Origin: Paenibacillus agri
GTDB lineage: Bacteria; Bacillota; Bacilli; Paenibacillales; Paenibacillaceae
DNA: 64,000 nt
Direction: 5' to 3'
Assembly (NCBI RefSeq): GCF_013359945.1
Contig: NZ_JABWCS010000214.1
Location: 124,001 to 188,000, forward strand
Of this stretch, positions 27,529 through 36,154 are shown piece after piece. The notes below the pieces were generated by a model, which did not search any database, was not told the DNA's origin, and was given only the letters and a program-made list of their open reading frames with translations. The translations under genes were made by a program, and so were the position numbers. Position 1 is the first letter of the stretch. Each line of letters opens with the position of its first letter.

Positions 27529-28626
27529 ATGAACAAATCCCGTCATGCGCCGGATATCTGGCTGCTGATCCCTATTCTTGCCCTGCTGGTTATCGGCATG
27601 GTGATGGTATACAGCGCCGGATCCGTCTTGGGCTTTCGCAATTATGGAGACTCGTTTTATTTTGTCAAAAGGCAGCTGTTGTTCGCGGGTCTGGGCCTGG
27701 TGGTCATGTTCTTTACCGCCAATACGGATTATCGCGTTCTGAAGAAGTTCGCCAAGCCGCTCTTGATCGTTTGTTTTGTATTACTGGTGATTGTGTTGAT
27801 CCCTGGAATCGGGGTCGTGCGCGGCGGGGCGCGCAGTTGGCTGGGTATCAGCTCCTTCGGTATTCAGCCCTCGGAGTTCATGAAGATGGGCATGATCCTG
27901 TTCCTGGCCAATTGGCTGGGGCGCGATGATTATGATATTTCCACCTTCACCCGTGGACTGCTGCCTCCGCTCGCACTGATTGGCACGGCCTTTGGTCTGA
28001 TTATGCTTCAGCCTGACCTTGGGACGGGCACCGTCATGTTTGGTGCCGCATTGATGATGGTCTTCACAGCCGGCGCCCGAATGAAGCACCTTGTATCGCT
28101 TGGTATTGCGGGCCTGGCCGGATTTGCCGGGCTGATCGCTACGGCACCGTACCGTCTGCAACGGATTACGGCGTTCCTGGACCCTTGGTCCGATCCGCTC
28201 GGCGCAGGCTATCAGATTATCCAATCGCTGTACGCCATCGGTCCTGGCGGACTTGGGGGTATGGGACTTGGAATGAGCCGCCAGAAGTATAGTTATGTGC
28301 CGGAACCACAGACTGATTTTATTTTTTCTATATTGGCCGAGGAACTGGGCTTTATCGGGGGCTTGGCGGTGCTGACCTTGTTCCTGATTCTGATCTGGCG
28401 CGGGATGAGGGTGGCGATGAGCCTGCCTGACCGCTTCGGGAGCTACTTAGCTGTAGGCATCGTCTGTATGGTGGCTGTGCAGGTCGTCATCAACATCGGT
28501 GTAGTTATCGGCCTGATGCCGGTAACGGGCATTACGCTTCCGCTGATCAGCTATGGCGGGTCCTCGTTAACTCTCATGCTCACGGCACTCGGCATTCTAC
28601 TGAATTTATCCCGTTATGCGAGGTGA
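27529..28626 (+). CDS. spoVE: SEDS-family peptidoglycan polymerase SpoVE (FtsW type)
   Basis: A 365-residue SEDS glycosyltransferase with ten membrane helices. Motifs include MVYSAGSVLGF near the start, ARSWLGISSFGIQPSEFMK, LQPDLGTGTVM, KYSYVPEPQTDFIFSILAEE and the ending PLISYGGSSLTLML. In B. subtilis this position holds spoVE, which works with SpoVD in cortex synthesis; ftsW lies elsewhere, so SpoVE is favoured by context, though sequence alone does not exclude a vegetative FtsW. ATG at 27529 follows AGAGGTG. Stop overlaps a GTG ahead of murG. Confidence 0.88.
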   Translation: MNKSRHAPDIWLLIPILALLVIGMVMVYSAGSVLGFRNYGDSFYFVKRQLLFAGLGLVVMFFTANTDYRVLKKFAKPLLIVCFVLLVIVLIPGIGVVRGGARSWLGISSFGIQPSEFMKMGMILFLANWLGRDDYDISTFTRGLLPPLALIGTAFGLIMLQPDLGTGTVMFGAALMMVFTAGARMKHLVSLGIAGLAGFAGLIATAPYRLQRITAFLDPWSDPLGAGYQIIQSLYAIGPGGLGGMGLGMSRQKYSYVPEPQTDFIFSILAEELGFIGGLAVLTLFLILIWRGMRVAMSLPDRFGSYLAVGIVCMVAVQVVINIGVVIGLMPVTGITLPLISYGGSSLTLMLTALGILLNLSRYAR

Positions 28627-28631
28627 AAGGC

Positions 28632-29744
28632 ATGCGTATTGTATTAAGTGGCGGCGGTACGGGTGGACATATCTATCCGGCCGTAGCTGTCGCAAGGCAA
28701 CTGGAAGCAGAGGACGACCAGGCTGCTTTTCTGTATATTGGCGGCACGCGCGGCCTGGAGAGCAAATTGGTTCCCCAGGAGAACATTCCATTCAAATCTA
28801 TTGATATTACCGGCTTCCGCCGCAAGCTGTCTCTGGATAACGTTAAGACCGTTATACGTTTTCTGAAGGGAGTCAGGGCCTCTAAAGAGATGCTCAAAGA
28901 GTTCAAGCCGGATGTAGTGATCGGGACGGGCGGTTATGTCTGCGGTCCTGTCGTGTATGCCGCATCAAGGCTGGGCATCCCAACCCTGATTCATGAGCAG
29001 AATGCCATTCCTGGTCTGACTAACCGCTTCCTGAGCCGTTACGCAGATACAGTGGCTGTCAGCTTTGAAGGCACGGAATCCGCATTTCCTGGTGGTAAAC
29101 GGGTCATTTATACCGGCAACCCGCGGGCTACTACAGTAACCACGGCAAGCGCACAGCGTGGGTATGCATCGCTTGGTATTCCCGAAGACAGCACAGTTGT
29201 GCTGGTGGTCGGCGGCAGCCGGGGAGCGAAGGCCATCAATGATGCGATGATTGACATGGCCCCTTTTGTGGGTAAGGGTAATGGAGTTCATTACGTTTAT
29301 GTGACTGGCGAGCCTTATTTTGAAGAGACCCGCAAAGCGCTGCGGCAAAAATTGGGGAGCCTCCCCAACTGGCTGCATGTGCTTCCTTATATTCACAATA
29401 TGCCGGAAGTACTGGCGTGCACGTCGCTGATCGTCAACCGTGCGGGCGCATCATTTCTTTCGGAGATTACGGCTTTGGGCATTCCTTCTGTACTTATACC
29501 TTCTCCTAATGTAACGAACAATCACCAGGAAGCCAACGCCAGACAGTTGGAGCGGGAAGGCGCCGCCGTGGTAGTGTTGGAGAAGGAACTGAACGGGCAG
29601 GCACTGCATGAAGCCATTGCGAAGATTATCGGAGATGAAGGTGTTCGCCGTAAAATGTCTGACTCCTCGCTGCGTCTGGGCAAAAGAGATTCTGCCGCGC
29701 TGGTCGTCAGTGAGCTGTACAAACTCGTCGGCAAGCAAAAGTAA
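28632..29744 (+). CDS. murG: Lipid II synthase MurG
   Basis: A 370-residue GT-B glycosyltransferase that adds GlcNAc to lipid I at the cytoplasmic membrane face. N-domain loop SGGGTGGHIYPAVAVAR, GTGGYVCGPVVYAA, HEQNAIPGLTNR, C-domain GGSRGAKAIN and RAGASFLSEITALGIPS for UDP-GlcNAc. ATG at 28632 uses the GAGGTG at the end of spoVE; GTG at 28623 is possible but lacks a site. Confidence 0.95.
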   Translation: MRIVLSGGGTGGHIYPAVAVARQLEAEDDQAAFLYIGGTRGLESKLVPQENIPFKSIDITGFRRKLSLDNVKTVIRFLKGVRASKEMLKEFKPDVVIGTGGYVCGPVVYAASRLGIPTLIHEQNAIPGLTNRFLSRYADTVAVSFEGTESAFPGGKRVIYTGNPRATTVTTASAQRGYASLGIPEDSTVVLVVGGSRGAKAINDAMIDMAPFVGKGNGVHYVYVTGEPYFEETRKALRQKLGSLPNWLHVLPYIHNMPEVLACTSLIVNRAGASFLSEITALGIPSVLIPSPNVTNNHQEANARQLEREGAAVVVLEKELNGQALHEAIAKIIGDEGVRRKMSDSSLRLGKRDSAALVVSELYKLVGKQK

Positions 29745-29894
29745 TTCCTCAGCGGCTATAGTACAGGCCGCACGACAGCGGGAAATAGGTCTTGATTTAG
29801 GGCAGCGGTGGCGGAAAATGCCTTATTGGCAGCCACAGTCACACACCCGAGGGATTGAACATAGGATAATCCTATAATCGTGACAATCACCCAG

Positions 29895-29965
29895 ACACTT
29901 CCGGTATTGAAATGCGCAGGCGGGCGTTCCTGTTCATTTCACGAAGGCCCTGGTACCGGAAGTGT
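29895..29965 (+). promoter_or_regulatory. Structured leader upstream of murA
   Basis: ACACTTCCGGTA (29895-29906) is a perfect inverted repeat of TACCGGAAGTGT (29954-29965); just inside, TGAAATG (29908-29914) pairs with CATTTCA (29935-29941), and the apical part holds CAGG...CCTG. Ahead of it lies ATTGAACATAGGATAATCCTATAAT-like sequence (29854-29878) with promoter-like hexamers but poor spacing. The structure ends 36 bases before the murA start. It could be a cis-regulatory RNA or a protein-binding site. Confidence 0.5.
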
Positions 29966-30001
29966 TTGTGGTGGGTGAGCGGTAATCTCGGAGGTGATAC
30001 A

Positions 30002-31285
30002 TTGGACAAATTGGTGATTGAGGGTGGGAGTCCCCTGTCCGGCACCATTCGGATCCATGGAGCAAAAAATGCGGCGCTGCCGATCCTGGCGGCAAGTCTG
30101 CTGGCCGAAGGAGTTCACTCACTGCATAATGTGCCGAAGCTGCTGGACACCGTGACCATGCTGGATATTTTGGACCGGCTGGGCTGCAAAAGTGTGCATG
30201 AAGAGGAGAGGGTGACAATTGACACATCCTCCGTGACTACTTCTCATGTTCCAGAGGATTTAATGCGGCAGATGAGGTCCTCGATCTTTCTGATGGGTCC
30301 GCTCCTCGCAAGGTTTGGTGAGGTGAAGATCTATCAGCCCGGTGGCTGTGCTATCGGTGAACGCAAGATTGATCTTCATTTGCAGGGGCTAAAGGCGCTC
30401 GGTGCGGTGATCGAGGAAAGTAGTGGCCAAATCTCCTGCAGGGCAGAAAAGCTTACGGGAAGTGATATTCACCTAGACTACCCAAGCGTAGGGGCTACAG
30501 AGAATATTATGATGGCTGCGGCTACGGCGGAAGGCACCACAACGATAACCGGTGCGGCCAGGGAACCGGAGATACAGGATCTTCAACATTTTTTGAACAA
30601 GATGGGGGCTCAGATCATGGGTGCAGGAACTGATACCATCACAATTCAAGGTGTGAAGAAGCTTTATCCCTGTACGTACGAGGTCATTCCGGACCGGATT
30701 GTAGCTGGAACCGTAATGATTGCAGCGGCGGCAACACGGGGGAACGTTACGTTGACGCATACCAACGCAGGGCATTTGACCTCGCTCATTCATGTGCTCA
30801 AGCGCGCCGGTGTTCAAATTACAGTCTGCAATGATATAATTAATGTCAGCTGTATGGGGCGTCCGCGGGGGGTAGAACGAATAGTGACTTCTCCATATCC
30901 TTCGTTTCCGACGGACCTCCAGTCTCAGGTGATGGTGCTGCTGTCGCTAGCCGACGGTTTTAGTGTGATCAAAGAAACCGTGTTTGAGGGTCGATTCAAG
31001 CATGTGGAGGAAATGGCCCGTATGGGTGCGGATATTTCTATTGACCTGAACCGGGCGTTCATTCGCGGTGTGCAGAGGCTCTACGGAGCTACTGTGGAGG
31101 CAACAGACCTGCGGGCGGGGGCAGCGCTTGTGATTGCCGGCCTTGCCGCCAACGGGACGACCATTGTCGAGCAGGCGCATCATATTGACCGGGGCTATGA
31201 CGGTATTGAGAAGTTGTTTCAGAAACTGGGTGCCCGTATTAGCCGCAAGGTACCTGTTCCGGGACCGATTGATTTGGCCAATTAA
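30002..31285 (+). CDS. murA: UDP-GlcNAc 1-carboxyvinyltransferase (MurA)
   Basis: A 427-residue enolpyruvyl transferase doing the first committed step of peptidoglycan synthesis. It has KNAALPILAASLL near the start, the catalytic Cys116 in QPGGCAIGERKIDLHLQGL (the fosfomycin target; Cys makes the enzyme sensitive in principle) and PSFPTDLQSQ later. The TTG at 30002 follows CGGAGGTGA and gives MDKLVIEGG, matching the family. In B. subtilis this dcw position holds murB; murA here is a Paenibacillus-like arrangement. A 257-bp leader with a strong hairpin precedes it. Confidence 0.95.
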   Translation: MDKLVIEGGSPLSGTIRIHGAKNAALPILAASLLAEGVHSLHNVPKLLDTVTMLDILDRLGCKSVHEEERVTIDTSSVTTSHVPEDLMRQMRSSIFLMGPLLARFGEVKIYQPGGCAIGERKIDLHLQGLKALGAVIEESSGQISCRAEKLTGSDIHLDYPSVGATENIMMAAATAEGTTTITGAAREPEIQDLQHFLNKMGAQIMGAGTDTITIQGVKKLYPCTYEVIPDRIVAGTVMIAAAATRGNVTLTHTNAGHLTSLIHVLKRAGVQITVCNDIINVSCMGRPRGVERIVTSPYPSFPTDLQSQVMVLLSLADGFSVIKETVFEGRFKHVEEMARMGADISIDLNRAFIRGVQRLYGATVEATDLRAGAALVIAGLAANGTTIVEQAHHIDRGYDGIEKLFQKLGARISRKVPVPGPIDLAN

Positions 31286-31289
31286 AGCT

Positions 31290-31330
31290 CCCTGTCTCCT
31301 TCGGAAGAATTGCCCGGGAAGGAGACAGGG
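31290..31330 (+). other. Intercistronic hairpin murA-divIB
   Basis: CCCTGTCTCCTT (31290-31301) pairs perfectly over 12 bp with AAGGAGACAGGG (31319-31330), loop of 17. No T run follows, and the divIB ribosome-binding site begins about 10 bases later, so an effect on mRNA stability or translation is more likely than termination. Confidence 0.6.
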
Positions 31331-31351
31331 CCTTACTACGGAGAAATGAGA

Positions 31352-32101
31352 ATGTCTAAAACCACTGTGCCTCTCTTGAAAGAGGACAAGCCCAAAAAGA
31401 AAATGAGCCGCAAGGTTACCTTTATTCTAATCCTGCTGTTCACCGCGCTGCTCGCTGTGATTTTTTTTCGTTCGTCTGCCAGCCGGATTACAGAGATAGA
31501 TTTTGAGGGAAGTAAGTATTCGACACAAGAAGAATTGTTAGCCCAAAGCGGTTTGCAGACCGGAGGACAGTTCTTTGCTGTCTCCAAGAGCGCTGTGGAG
31601 GAATCTCTGATGAAGCTGGATACAGTGCAAAAAGCAACGGTGGATAAAAAGTTCCCAGGTGTAATCTCCATACACATTGAGGAGTACCCGGCGGTGGCTT
31701 ATGAGCTGGATCAGGATGGCAGCCTCAAGGCCATTCTCTCTAGCGGAGCAGCTGTCAAGGTAAATGAGACCGGAATTGCCGTCGAGAAGCCTATTTTGAC
31801 CAATTGGAATCCATCCGATCCGTTTAAGGCAAAGCTCTCGCAGGTACTGGCTGGGATTCCTAATGAGCTGACGAGCGATATTTCTGAAATTGTACCTTCG
31901 CCGACGCTGTCTTTTCCAGACAGAATCAAGCTGTACACCCGCTCCAAATTCGAGGTGATTACGGCGATTTCGCTGCTAAAGAACAAGGTGGGCTATCTTA
32001 ATCAGGTCATAGAAACGGAGCAACCCGGATTGATCACGATGCTGGAGGCGGATTCCTACGTTCCATTCCAACCGGAAGACGCAGAAACAGAGGGGAAATA
32101 G
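31352..32101 (+). CDS. divIB: Cell division protein DivIB/FtsQ
   Basis: A 249-residue bitopic protein: basic cytoplasmic tail (1-25), membrane helix (about 27-46), POTRA domain starting ITEIDFEGSKYSTQEELLAQ and a beta domain holding FPGVISIHIEEYPAVAYEL. It stabilises the FtsL-DivIC complex at the septum. ATG at 31352 is favoured because GGAG is eight bases upstream; ATG at 31346 is too close. Confidence 0.9.
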   Translation: MSKTTVPLLKEDKPKKKMSRKVTFILILLFTALLAVIFFRSSASRITEIDFEGSKYSTQEELLAQSGLQTGGQFFAVSKSAVEESLMKLDTVQKATVDKKFPGVISIHIEEYPAVAYELDQDGSLKAILSSGAAVKVNETGIAVEKPILTNWNPSDPFKAKLSQVLAGIPNELTSDISEIVPSPTLSFPDRIKLYTRSKFEVITAISLLKNKVGYLNQVIETEQPGLITMLEADSYVPFQPEDAETEGK

Positions 32102-32448
32102 GTACACAAGAGTAAATAGTCCCTACTAATAGATTTAAAAAAATGCTAAAATAGATTTTATGGGTTATGAGCTCCATCCCTCTTTTTTCTCCGGATTTTT
32201 TTGGAATCTGAGCATATTTATGGATATATTTTCACTCTTTTGCTTATATTTCTTGTGTGAAATGGTCTGCTTTTTGCTTTTTAGCAGAGTCATTTGCTTC
32301 TGGGATAGCTGTATTATTATTCCACTCAAAAAATTTGTAGAAAAAAGAGGGAAAGGATTAGGTATGTTGAATATGTACAGAAGATGTTTCCCGAGAACGG
32401 GAAAGGCTTTGCAATTTACTTTGATTATAACAGGAGGTGCCATAGGGC
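32102..32448. other. AT-rich gap before ftsA
   Basis: A 347-bp T-rich stretch. B. subtilis has several ftsAZ promoters (sigma-A and sigma-H) in the matching place. I searched for them and found only poorly spaced hexamers (for example TAAAAT at 32147). The genes ylxW, ylxX and sbp, present here in B. subtilis, are absent. An open frame 32160-32462 has no ribosome site and looks non-coding. Confidence 0.5.
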
Positions 32449-33711
32449 TTGAGCAACAATGACATCATTGTTAGTTTGGACATCGGTACATCCAAAGTTC
32501 GGGCGATCATTGGTGAAGTTACCAATGGAACCTTTAATATTATTGGCGTTGGATCTGCTGATTCGGAAGGAATACGCAAAGGTGCGATTGTAGATATCGA
32601 CCAGACTGTGCAATCAATCAGAAGCGCTGTAGAACATGCAGAGCAGATGGTTGGTATTCAAATATCCGAGGTCTATGTCGGGATTACCGGCAACCATATC
32701 GGCCTGCAATCCAGCCACGGTGTTGTGGCCGTTCAGAATGAAGACCGTGAGATCGGTGAAGACGATATTGATCGCGTGATCAAGGCAGCAGAGGTGCTCG
32801 CCTTGCCTCCAGAACGCGAAGTGATCGATGTTGTCGCCAAGCAATATATCGTCGATGGCCTCGAGGGCATTCAGGACCCGCGCGGGATGATAGGCGTCCG
32901 TCTGGAAGTTGACGCGACCATTATCACTGGTGCGAAGACGCCAATACATAATTTGCTGCGCTGCGTAGAGAAATCAGGATTGAAAGTTAAGGATCTTGTA
33001 CTGATGTCTCTTGGCGCTGGTGGATTGGCGCTCTCTAAAGACGAGAAGTCGATGGGATCGGTCTTGGTCGATATCGGAGCAGGATCAACTACAATTGCCG
33101 TATATGAAGAGGGTTCCCTCACTGCAACCTCTACGATTCCGATCGGAGGGGAATTTGTAACCAATGATATTGCCTATGGACTTCGGACACTGACCGATCA
33201 GGCGGAGAAGGTGAAGCTGAAGTACGGCTGCGCCTGGATCGACGATGCGGCTTCGGATGTGGTCTTCAAAGTGCTGCGTATTGGCAGCAACGTGGAGAAG
33301 GAGTTCAACCAGGAGGATCTGGCGGCGATTATTGAACCGCGAGTCCAGGAAATTTTCCATCTAATCCGCAAGGAAGTGAAGCGCCTGGGTTACAGTGAGC
33401 TTCCCGGAGGTTATATACTATCGGGCGGCACTGTTTCTATGCCAGGTGTGTTAAAGGTTGCTCAAGCAGAGCTGGCGGCATCTGTACGTATAGCTGTACC
33501 CGATTATATCGGTGTGCGCGACCCCGGATTTACCGGTGGTGTCGGCATTCTGCATAATGTGGTCCGCAGATTCCGTGGACGCAGTACCGGCGGAAGCGGC
33601 AACAAGAAGACGGCGGCCCGCACGAAGCAGAGTGCCGCACCCAACCAGGATACCGCTCGGAAGCCTGGATTGGTAGAACGTCTGAAGAACATGTTCAGCG
33701 AGTTTATATAA
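32449..33711 (+). CDS. ftsA: Cell division protein FtsA
   Basis: A 420-residue actin-fold ATPase that tethers FtsZ to the membrane. Phosphate-1 loop VSLDIGTSKVRAIIGE, the 1C domain (about 85-165), phosphate-2 VLVDIGAGSTTIAVY and adenosine motif YILSGGTVSMPG. It ends in the amphipathic membrane-targeting helix GLVERLKNMFSEFI after a basic linker. TTG start behind CAGGAGGTG. Confidence 0.95.
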   Translation: MSNNDIIVSLDIGTSKVRAIIGEVTNGTFNIIGVGSADSEGIRKGAIVDIDQTVQSIRSAVEHAEQMVGIQISEVYVGITGNHIGLQSSHGVVAVQNEDREIGEDDIDRVIKAAEVLALPPEREVIDVVAKQYIVDGLEGIQDPRGMIGVRLEVDATIITGAKTPIHNLLRCVEKSGLKVKDLVLMSLGAGGLALSKDEKSMGSVLVDIGAGSTTIAVYEEGSLTATSTIPIGGEFVTNDIAYGLRTLTDQAEKVKLKYGCAWIDDAASDVVFKVLRIGSNVEKEFNQEDLAAIIEPRVQEIFHLIRKEVKRLGYSELPGGYILSGGTVSMPGVLKVAQAELAASVRIAVPDYIGVRDPGFTGGVGILHNVVRRFRGRSTGGSGNKKTAARTKQSAAPNQDTARKPGLVERLKNMFSEFI

Positions 33712-33774
33712 CTGTAAGACCAGATATACTTGGACCGGGCATCCAAGCACTTTTCTAGGGGGAGATGGAACAAT

Positions 33775-34896
33775 ATGTTGGAATTTGATTTTGAAATGGA
33801 GAGCTTGGCGCAAATAAAAGTCATTGGCGTGGGTGGCGGCGGAAGCAATGCGGTCAACCGGATGATCGAAAATGGCGTTCAAGGCGTTGAGTTCATTACC
33901 GTTAACACGGATGCCCAGGCGCTGCATATGGCCAAATCGGAGCATAAGCTGCAAATTGGGGATAAATTGACTCGTGGACTTGGTGCAGGAGCCAATCCAG
34001 AGGTCGGCAAAAAAGCGGCTGAGGAATCCCGTGATTTGATCTCAAATACGCTTAAGGGTGCAGACATGGTATTTGTTACCGCAGGAATGGGCGGCGGCAC
34101 AGGAACAGGAGCAGCACCGGTAATTGCTGAAATTGCAAGAGAGTGTGGAGCATTGACTGTAGGCGTGGTGACACGCCCGTTTACCTTTGAAGGCAGAAAG
34201 CGTTCGAATCAAGCTGATCTTGGTATTGAAGCTTTGAAAGAAAAGGTTGATACCTTAATCGTTATCCCGAATGACCGACTTCTCGAAATCGTCGACAAGA
34301 AGACCCCGATGCTTGAAGCTTTCCGCGAAGCGGACAACGTATTGCGCCAAGCAGTACAGGGTATCTCGGATTTGATTCAGGTTCCCGGCTTAATCAACCT
34401 TGACTTTGCAGACGTGAAGACGATCATGACTGAACGTGGTTCAGCACTGATGGGTATTGGTATCGCCAACGGTGAGAACCGTGCTGCGGAAGCTGCACGC
34501 AAAGCGATTATGAGCCCGCTCCTGGAGACGTCTATTGAAGGCGCACGCGGAGTTATCATGAATATTACCGGTGGCTCTAACCTTTCGCTTTATGAGGTTA
34601 ATGAAGCGGCGGAAATCGTCACTGAGGCATCGGACCCGGAAGTAAATATGATCTTTGGTGCGATTATCGAAGAGAGTATGAAGGATGAGATCAAAGTTAC
34701 GGTTATCGCGACTGGCTTTGAACATAAGCCTTCTTCTATGGCTCCTGGTCGTCGTCCGGCAGCTCCGAGTACGAGTACCGAGCCTGCAGCGGCGGATAAG
34801 AATGCTAATTTGCGTCCGTTCGGCAATCAGAATACTTCTGATCAGCTCGATATTCCAACGTTCCTCCGGAACCGTACACGTGGCAATAATGACTAA
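33775..34896 (+). CDS. ftsZ: Cell division GTPase FtsZ
   Basis: A 373-residue tubulin homologue forming the Z-ring. GTP loop GGGTGTG (about residues 105-111), T7 loop NLDFADVKTIM, disordered linker from about 318, and the C-terminal peptide LDIPTFLRNRTRGNND that binds FtsA, SepF and others. ATG at 33775 follows AGGGGGAGATGG. Followed by a strong terminator. Confidence 0.97.
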   Translation: MLEFDFEMESLAQIKVIGVGGGGSNAVNRMIENGVQGVEFITVNTDAQALHMAKSEHKLQIGDKLTRGLGAGANPEVGKKAAEESRDLISNTLKGADMVFVTAGMGGGTGTGAAPVIAEIARECGALTVGVVTRPFTFEGRKRSNQADLGIEALKEKVDTLIVIPNDRLLEIVDKKTPMLEAFREADNVLRQAVQGISDLIQVPGLINLDFADVKTIMTERGSALMGIGIANGENRAAEAARKAIMSPLLETSIEGARGVIMNITGGSNLSLYEVNEAAEIVTEASDPEVNMIFGAIIEESMKDEIKVTVIATGFEHKPSSMAPGRRPAAPSTSTEPAAADKNANLRPFGNQNTSDQLDIPTFLRNRTRGNND

Positions 34897-34922
34897 ATAG
34901 ATTTTAATGAGATATACGGAAG

Positions 34923-34969
34923 CACCGTATTGCTTTAGCTGACAGCTAGGGGCAATGCGGTGTTTTTTT
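34923..34969 (+). terminator. Terminator closing the ftsA-ftsZ transcript
   Basis: CACCGTATTGC pairs with GCAATGCGGTG (one G-U), with an inner TAGCTGACAGCTA stem, followed by seven T. Confidence 0.9.
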
Positions 34970-35008
34970 ATTGTGCCTGCTGTTATAATAACAATAACGG
35001 GAGATGAC

Positions 35009-35896
35009 ATGATGGAACTGCTCGATCCCCGGGTGGATTTTGTATTTAAACGGATTTTTGCCAGTAACAACAATAAAGATGTGTTATTGGCCTTTCTTAA
35101 CAGGATTTTCGCCGAGGCGGGAGAACCTGCCCTGGATGAAGTGGTACTGCTGAATCCATATACGGATAAGGATGATCCGCTGGACAAGCAATCTATCTTC
35201 GATATATGGGCCAAGACCGTAGATGGCAGAATGATTGATATTGAGATGCAGCTGTTTAACAAATATGATATTGAAAAACGAACGCTTTATTACTGGAGCA
35301 AACGGTATTCCGGACAGCTTCAGGAAAGCGGCAAATATAGAGATCTTAAAAAGTGTGTGACGATCAACATCTTGAATTATAGCTTGTTGCCTGGCGAGCA
35401 GTATCATAGTGTTTTTCATTTGCGTGAGGATAATAGCGGCATAGCGCTCACCCAGGATATAGAGATACACTTTCTGGAGCTGCCGAACCTGAAATTGTCC
35501 TCACCTCCCGAGCAAGAAGGTTTAGTGAACTGGCTGTTATTTCTCAAGGGTATAGACCAATCTCACTGGGAGGTGCTGAGCATGAATGAACCGGTCATGA
35601 AGAAGGCCATGGATACATTGCAGTTTTTAAGTCAGGATTCGGAGGCCCGCCGAATTTATGAAGCCCGCCAAAAATATTTGCATGATGAAGCTTCTCTTCG
35701 TGATGCAGCTGAGAATGGCTGGGAAAGAGGTTTGCAAAAGGGCATGCAAGAAGGTTTGAAAGAAGGTTTACATGAAGGACAACTAAAGGCTAAGCTGGAA
35801 ATCGCCAAGAAACTGTTGGCAATGGGGTTAAACCGGGCAGAAATTCGCGAAGCTACCGGACTGAGTGACGAGGAGATTGAATCTAGTAACCCTTAA
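35009..35896 (+). CDS. Rpn-family PD-(D/E)XK nuclease / transposase-like protein
   Basis: A 295-residue Rpn (recombination-promoting nuclease, formerly PDDEXK_2 transposase) protein. The N-domain opens LLDPRVDFVFKRIFAS; the nuclease core has the Asp in DIWAKTVDGRMIDIEMQLFN, where D...ExQ is the active-site pattern. The C-terminal tail has the EG-rich repeat GLQKGMQEGLKEGLHEGQ, typical of the family, then a helical end. ATG at 35009 or 35012 (GGGAG five or eight bases upstream). Rpn proteins cut DNA and recent work ties them to phage defence. It lies alone between two terminators, breaking the ftsZ-spoIIG neighbourhood. Confidence 0.85.
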   Translation: MMELLDPRVDFVFKRIFASNNNKDVLLAFLNRIFAEAGEPALDEVVLLNPYTDKDDPLDKQSIFDIWAKTVDGRMIDIEMQLFNKYDIEKRTLYYWSKRYSGQLQESGKYRDLKKCVTINILNYSLLPGEQYHSVFHLREDNSGIALTQDIEIHFLELPNLKLSSPPEQEGLVNWLLFLKGIDQSHWEVLSMNEPVMKKAMDTLQFLSQDSEARRIYEARQKYLHDEASLRDAAENGWERGLQKGMQEGLKEGLHEGQLKAKLEIAKKLLAMGLNRAEIREATGLSDEEIESSNP

Positions 35897-35960
35897 CATT
35901 TAAAGTATTACAAATGCCGCGTAAGCAGACGCTTATGATTTAATATAATAATTAGCTTAG

Positions 35961-35987
35961 GACCAGCCGGATACGGCTGGTCTTTTT
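35961..35987 (+). terminator. Terminator after the Rpn gene
   Basis: GACCAGCCG pairs with CGGCTGGTC across a 2-4-base loop, then five T. Confidence 0.92.
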
Positions 35988-36016
35988 ATGCTGCAATGAT
36001 GGTAGTAGTTCTATAA

Positions 36017-36084
36017 CTCGACAAAAAAACCGCAAGAATGCCCCCCAAGTTTAGACAGACTTTGAATACGAGACTTTCTATACT
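36017..36084 (+). promoter_or_regulatory. spoIIG promoter with Spo0A boxes
   Basis: TTAGAC (36051-36056) and TATACT (36079-36084) are 22 bases apart. The B. subtilis spoIIG promoter is known for an unusually long 22-bp spacer that needs phosphorylated Spo0A. Two 6-of-7 matches to the Spo0A box (TTCGACA orientation) are present: CTCGACA (36017-36023) and TTAGACA (36051-36057), the second overlapping the -35 as in B. subtilis. Confidence 0.65.
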
Positions 36085-36154
36085 AATCATATCGTCCAAA
36101 AAAGAGAGCCTGCTCTATTGTCCGTTTCGGGAATAGATTGCAGTCTGTAGGCAG

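Noticed and set aside
32102..32448. Sigma-H promoter for ftsA (AGGATTA ... GAAT near 32353)
   Set aside because: The spacing between the two elements is about six bases too short.
32160..32462. 100-codon frame before ftsA
   Set aside because: Phe/Leu/Cys-rich translation of T-rich DNA, no ribosome-binding site, and it runs over the ftsA start.
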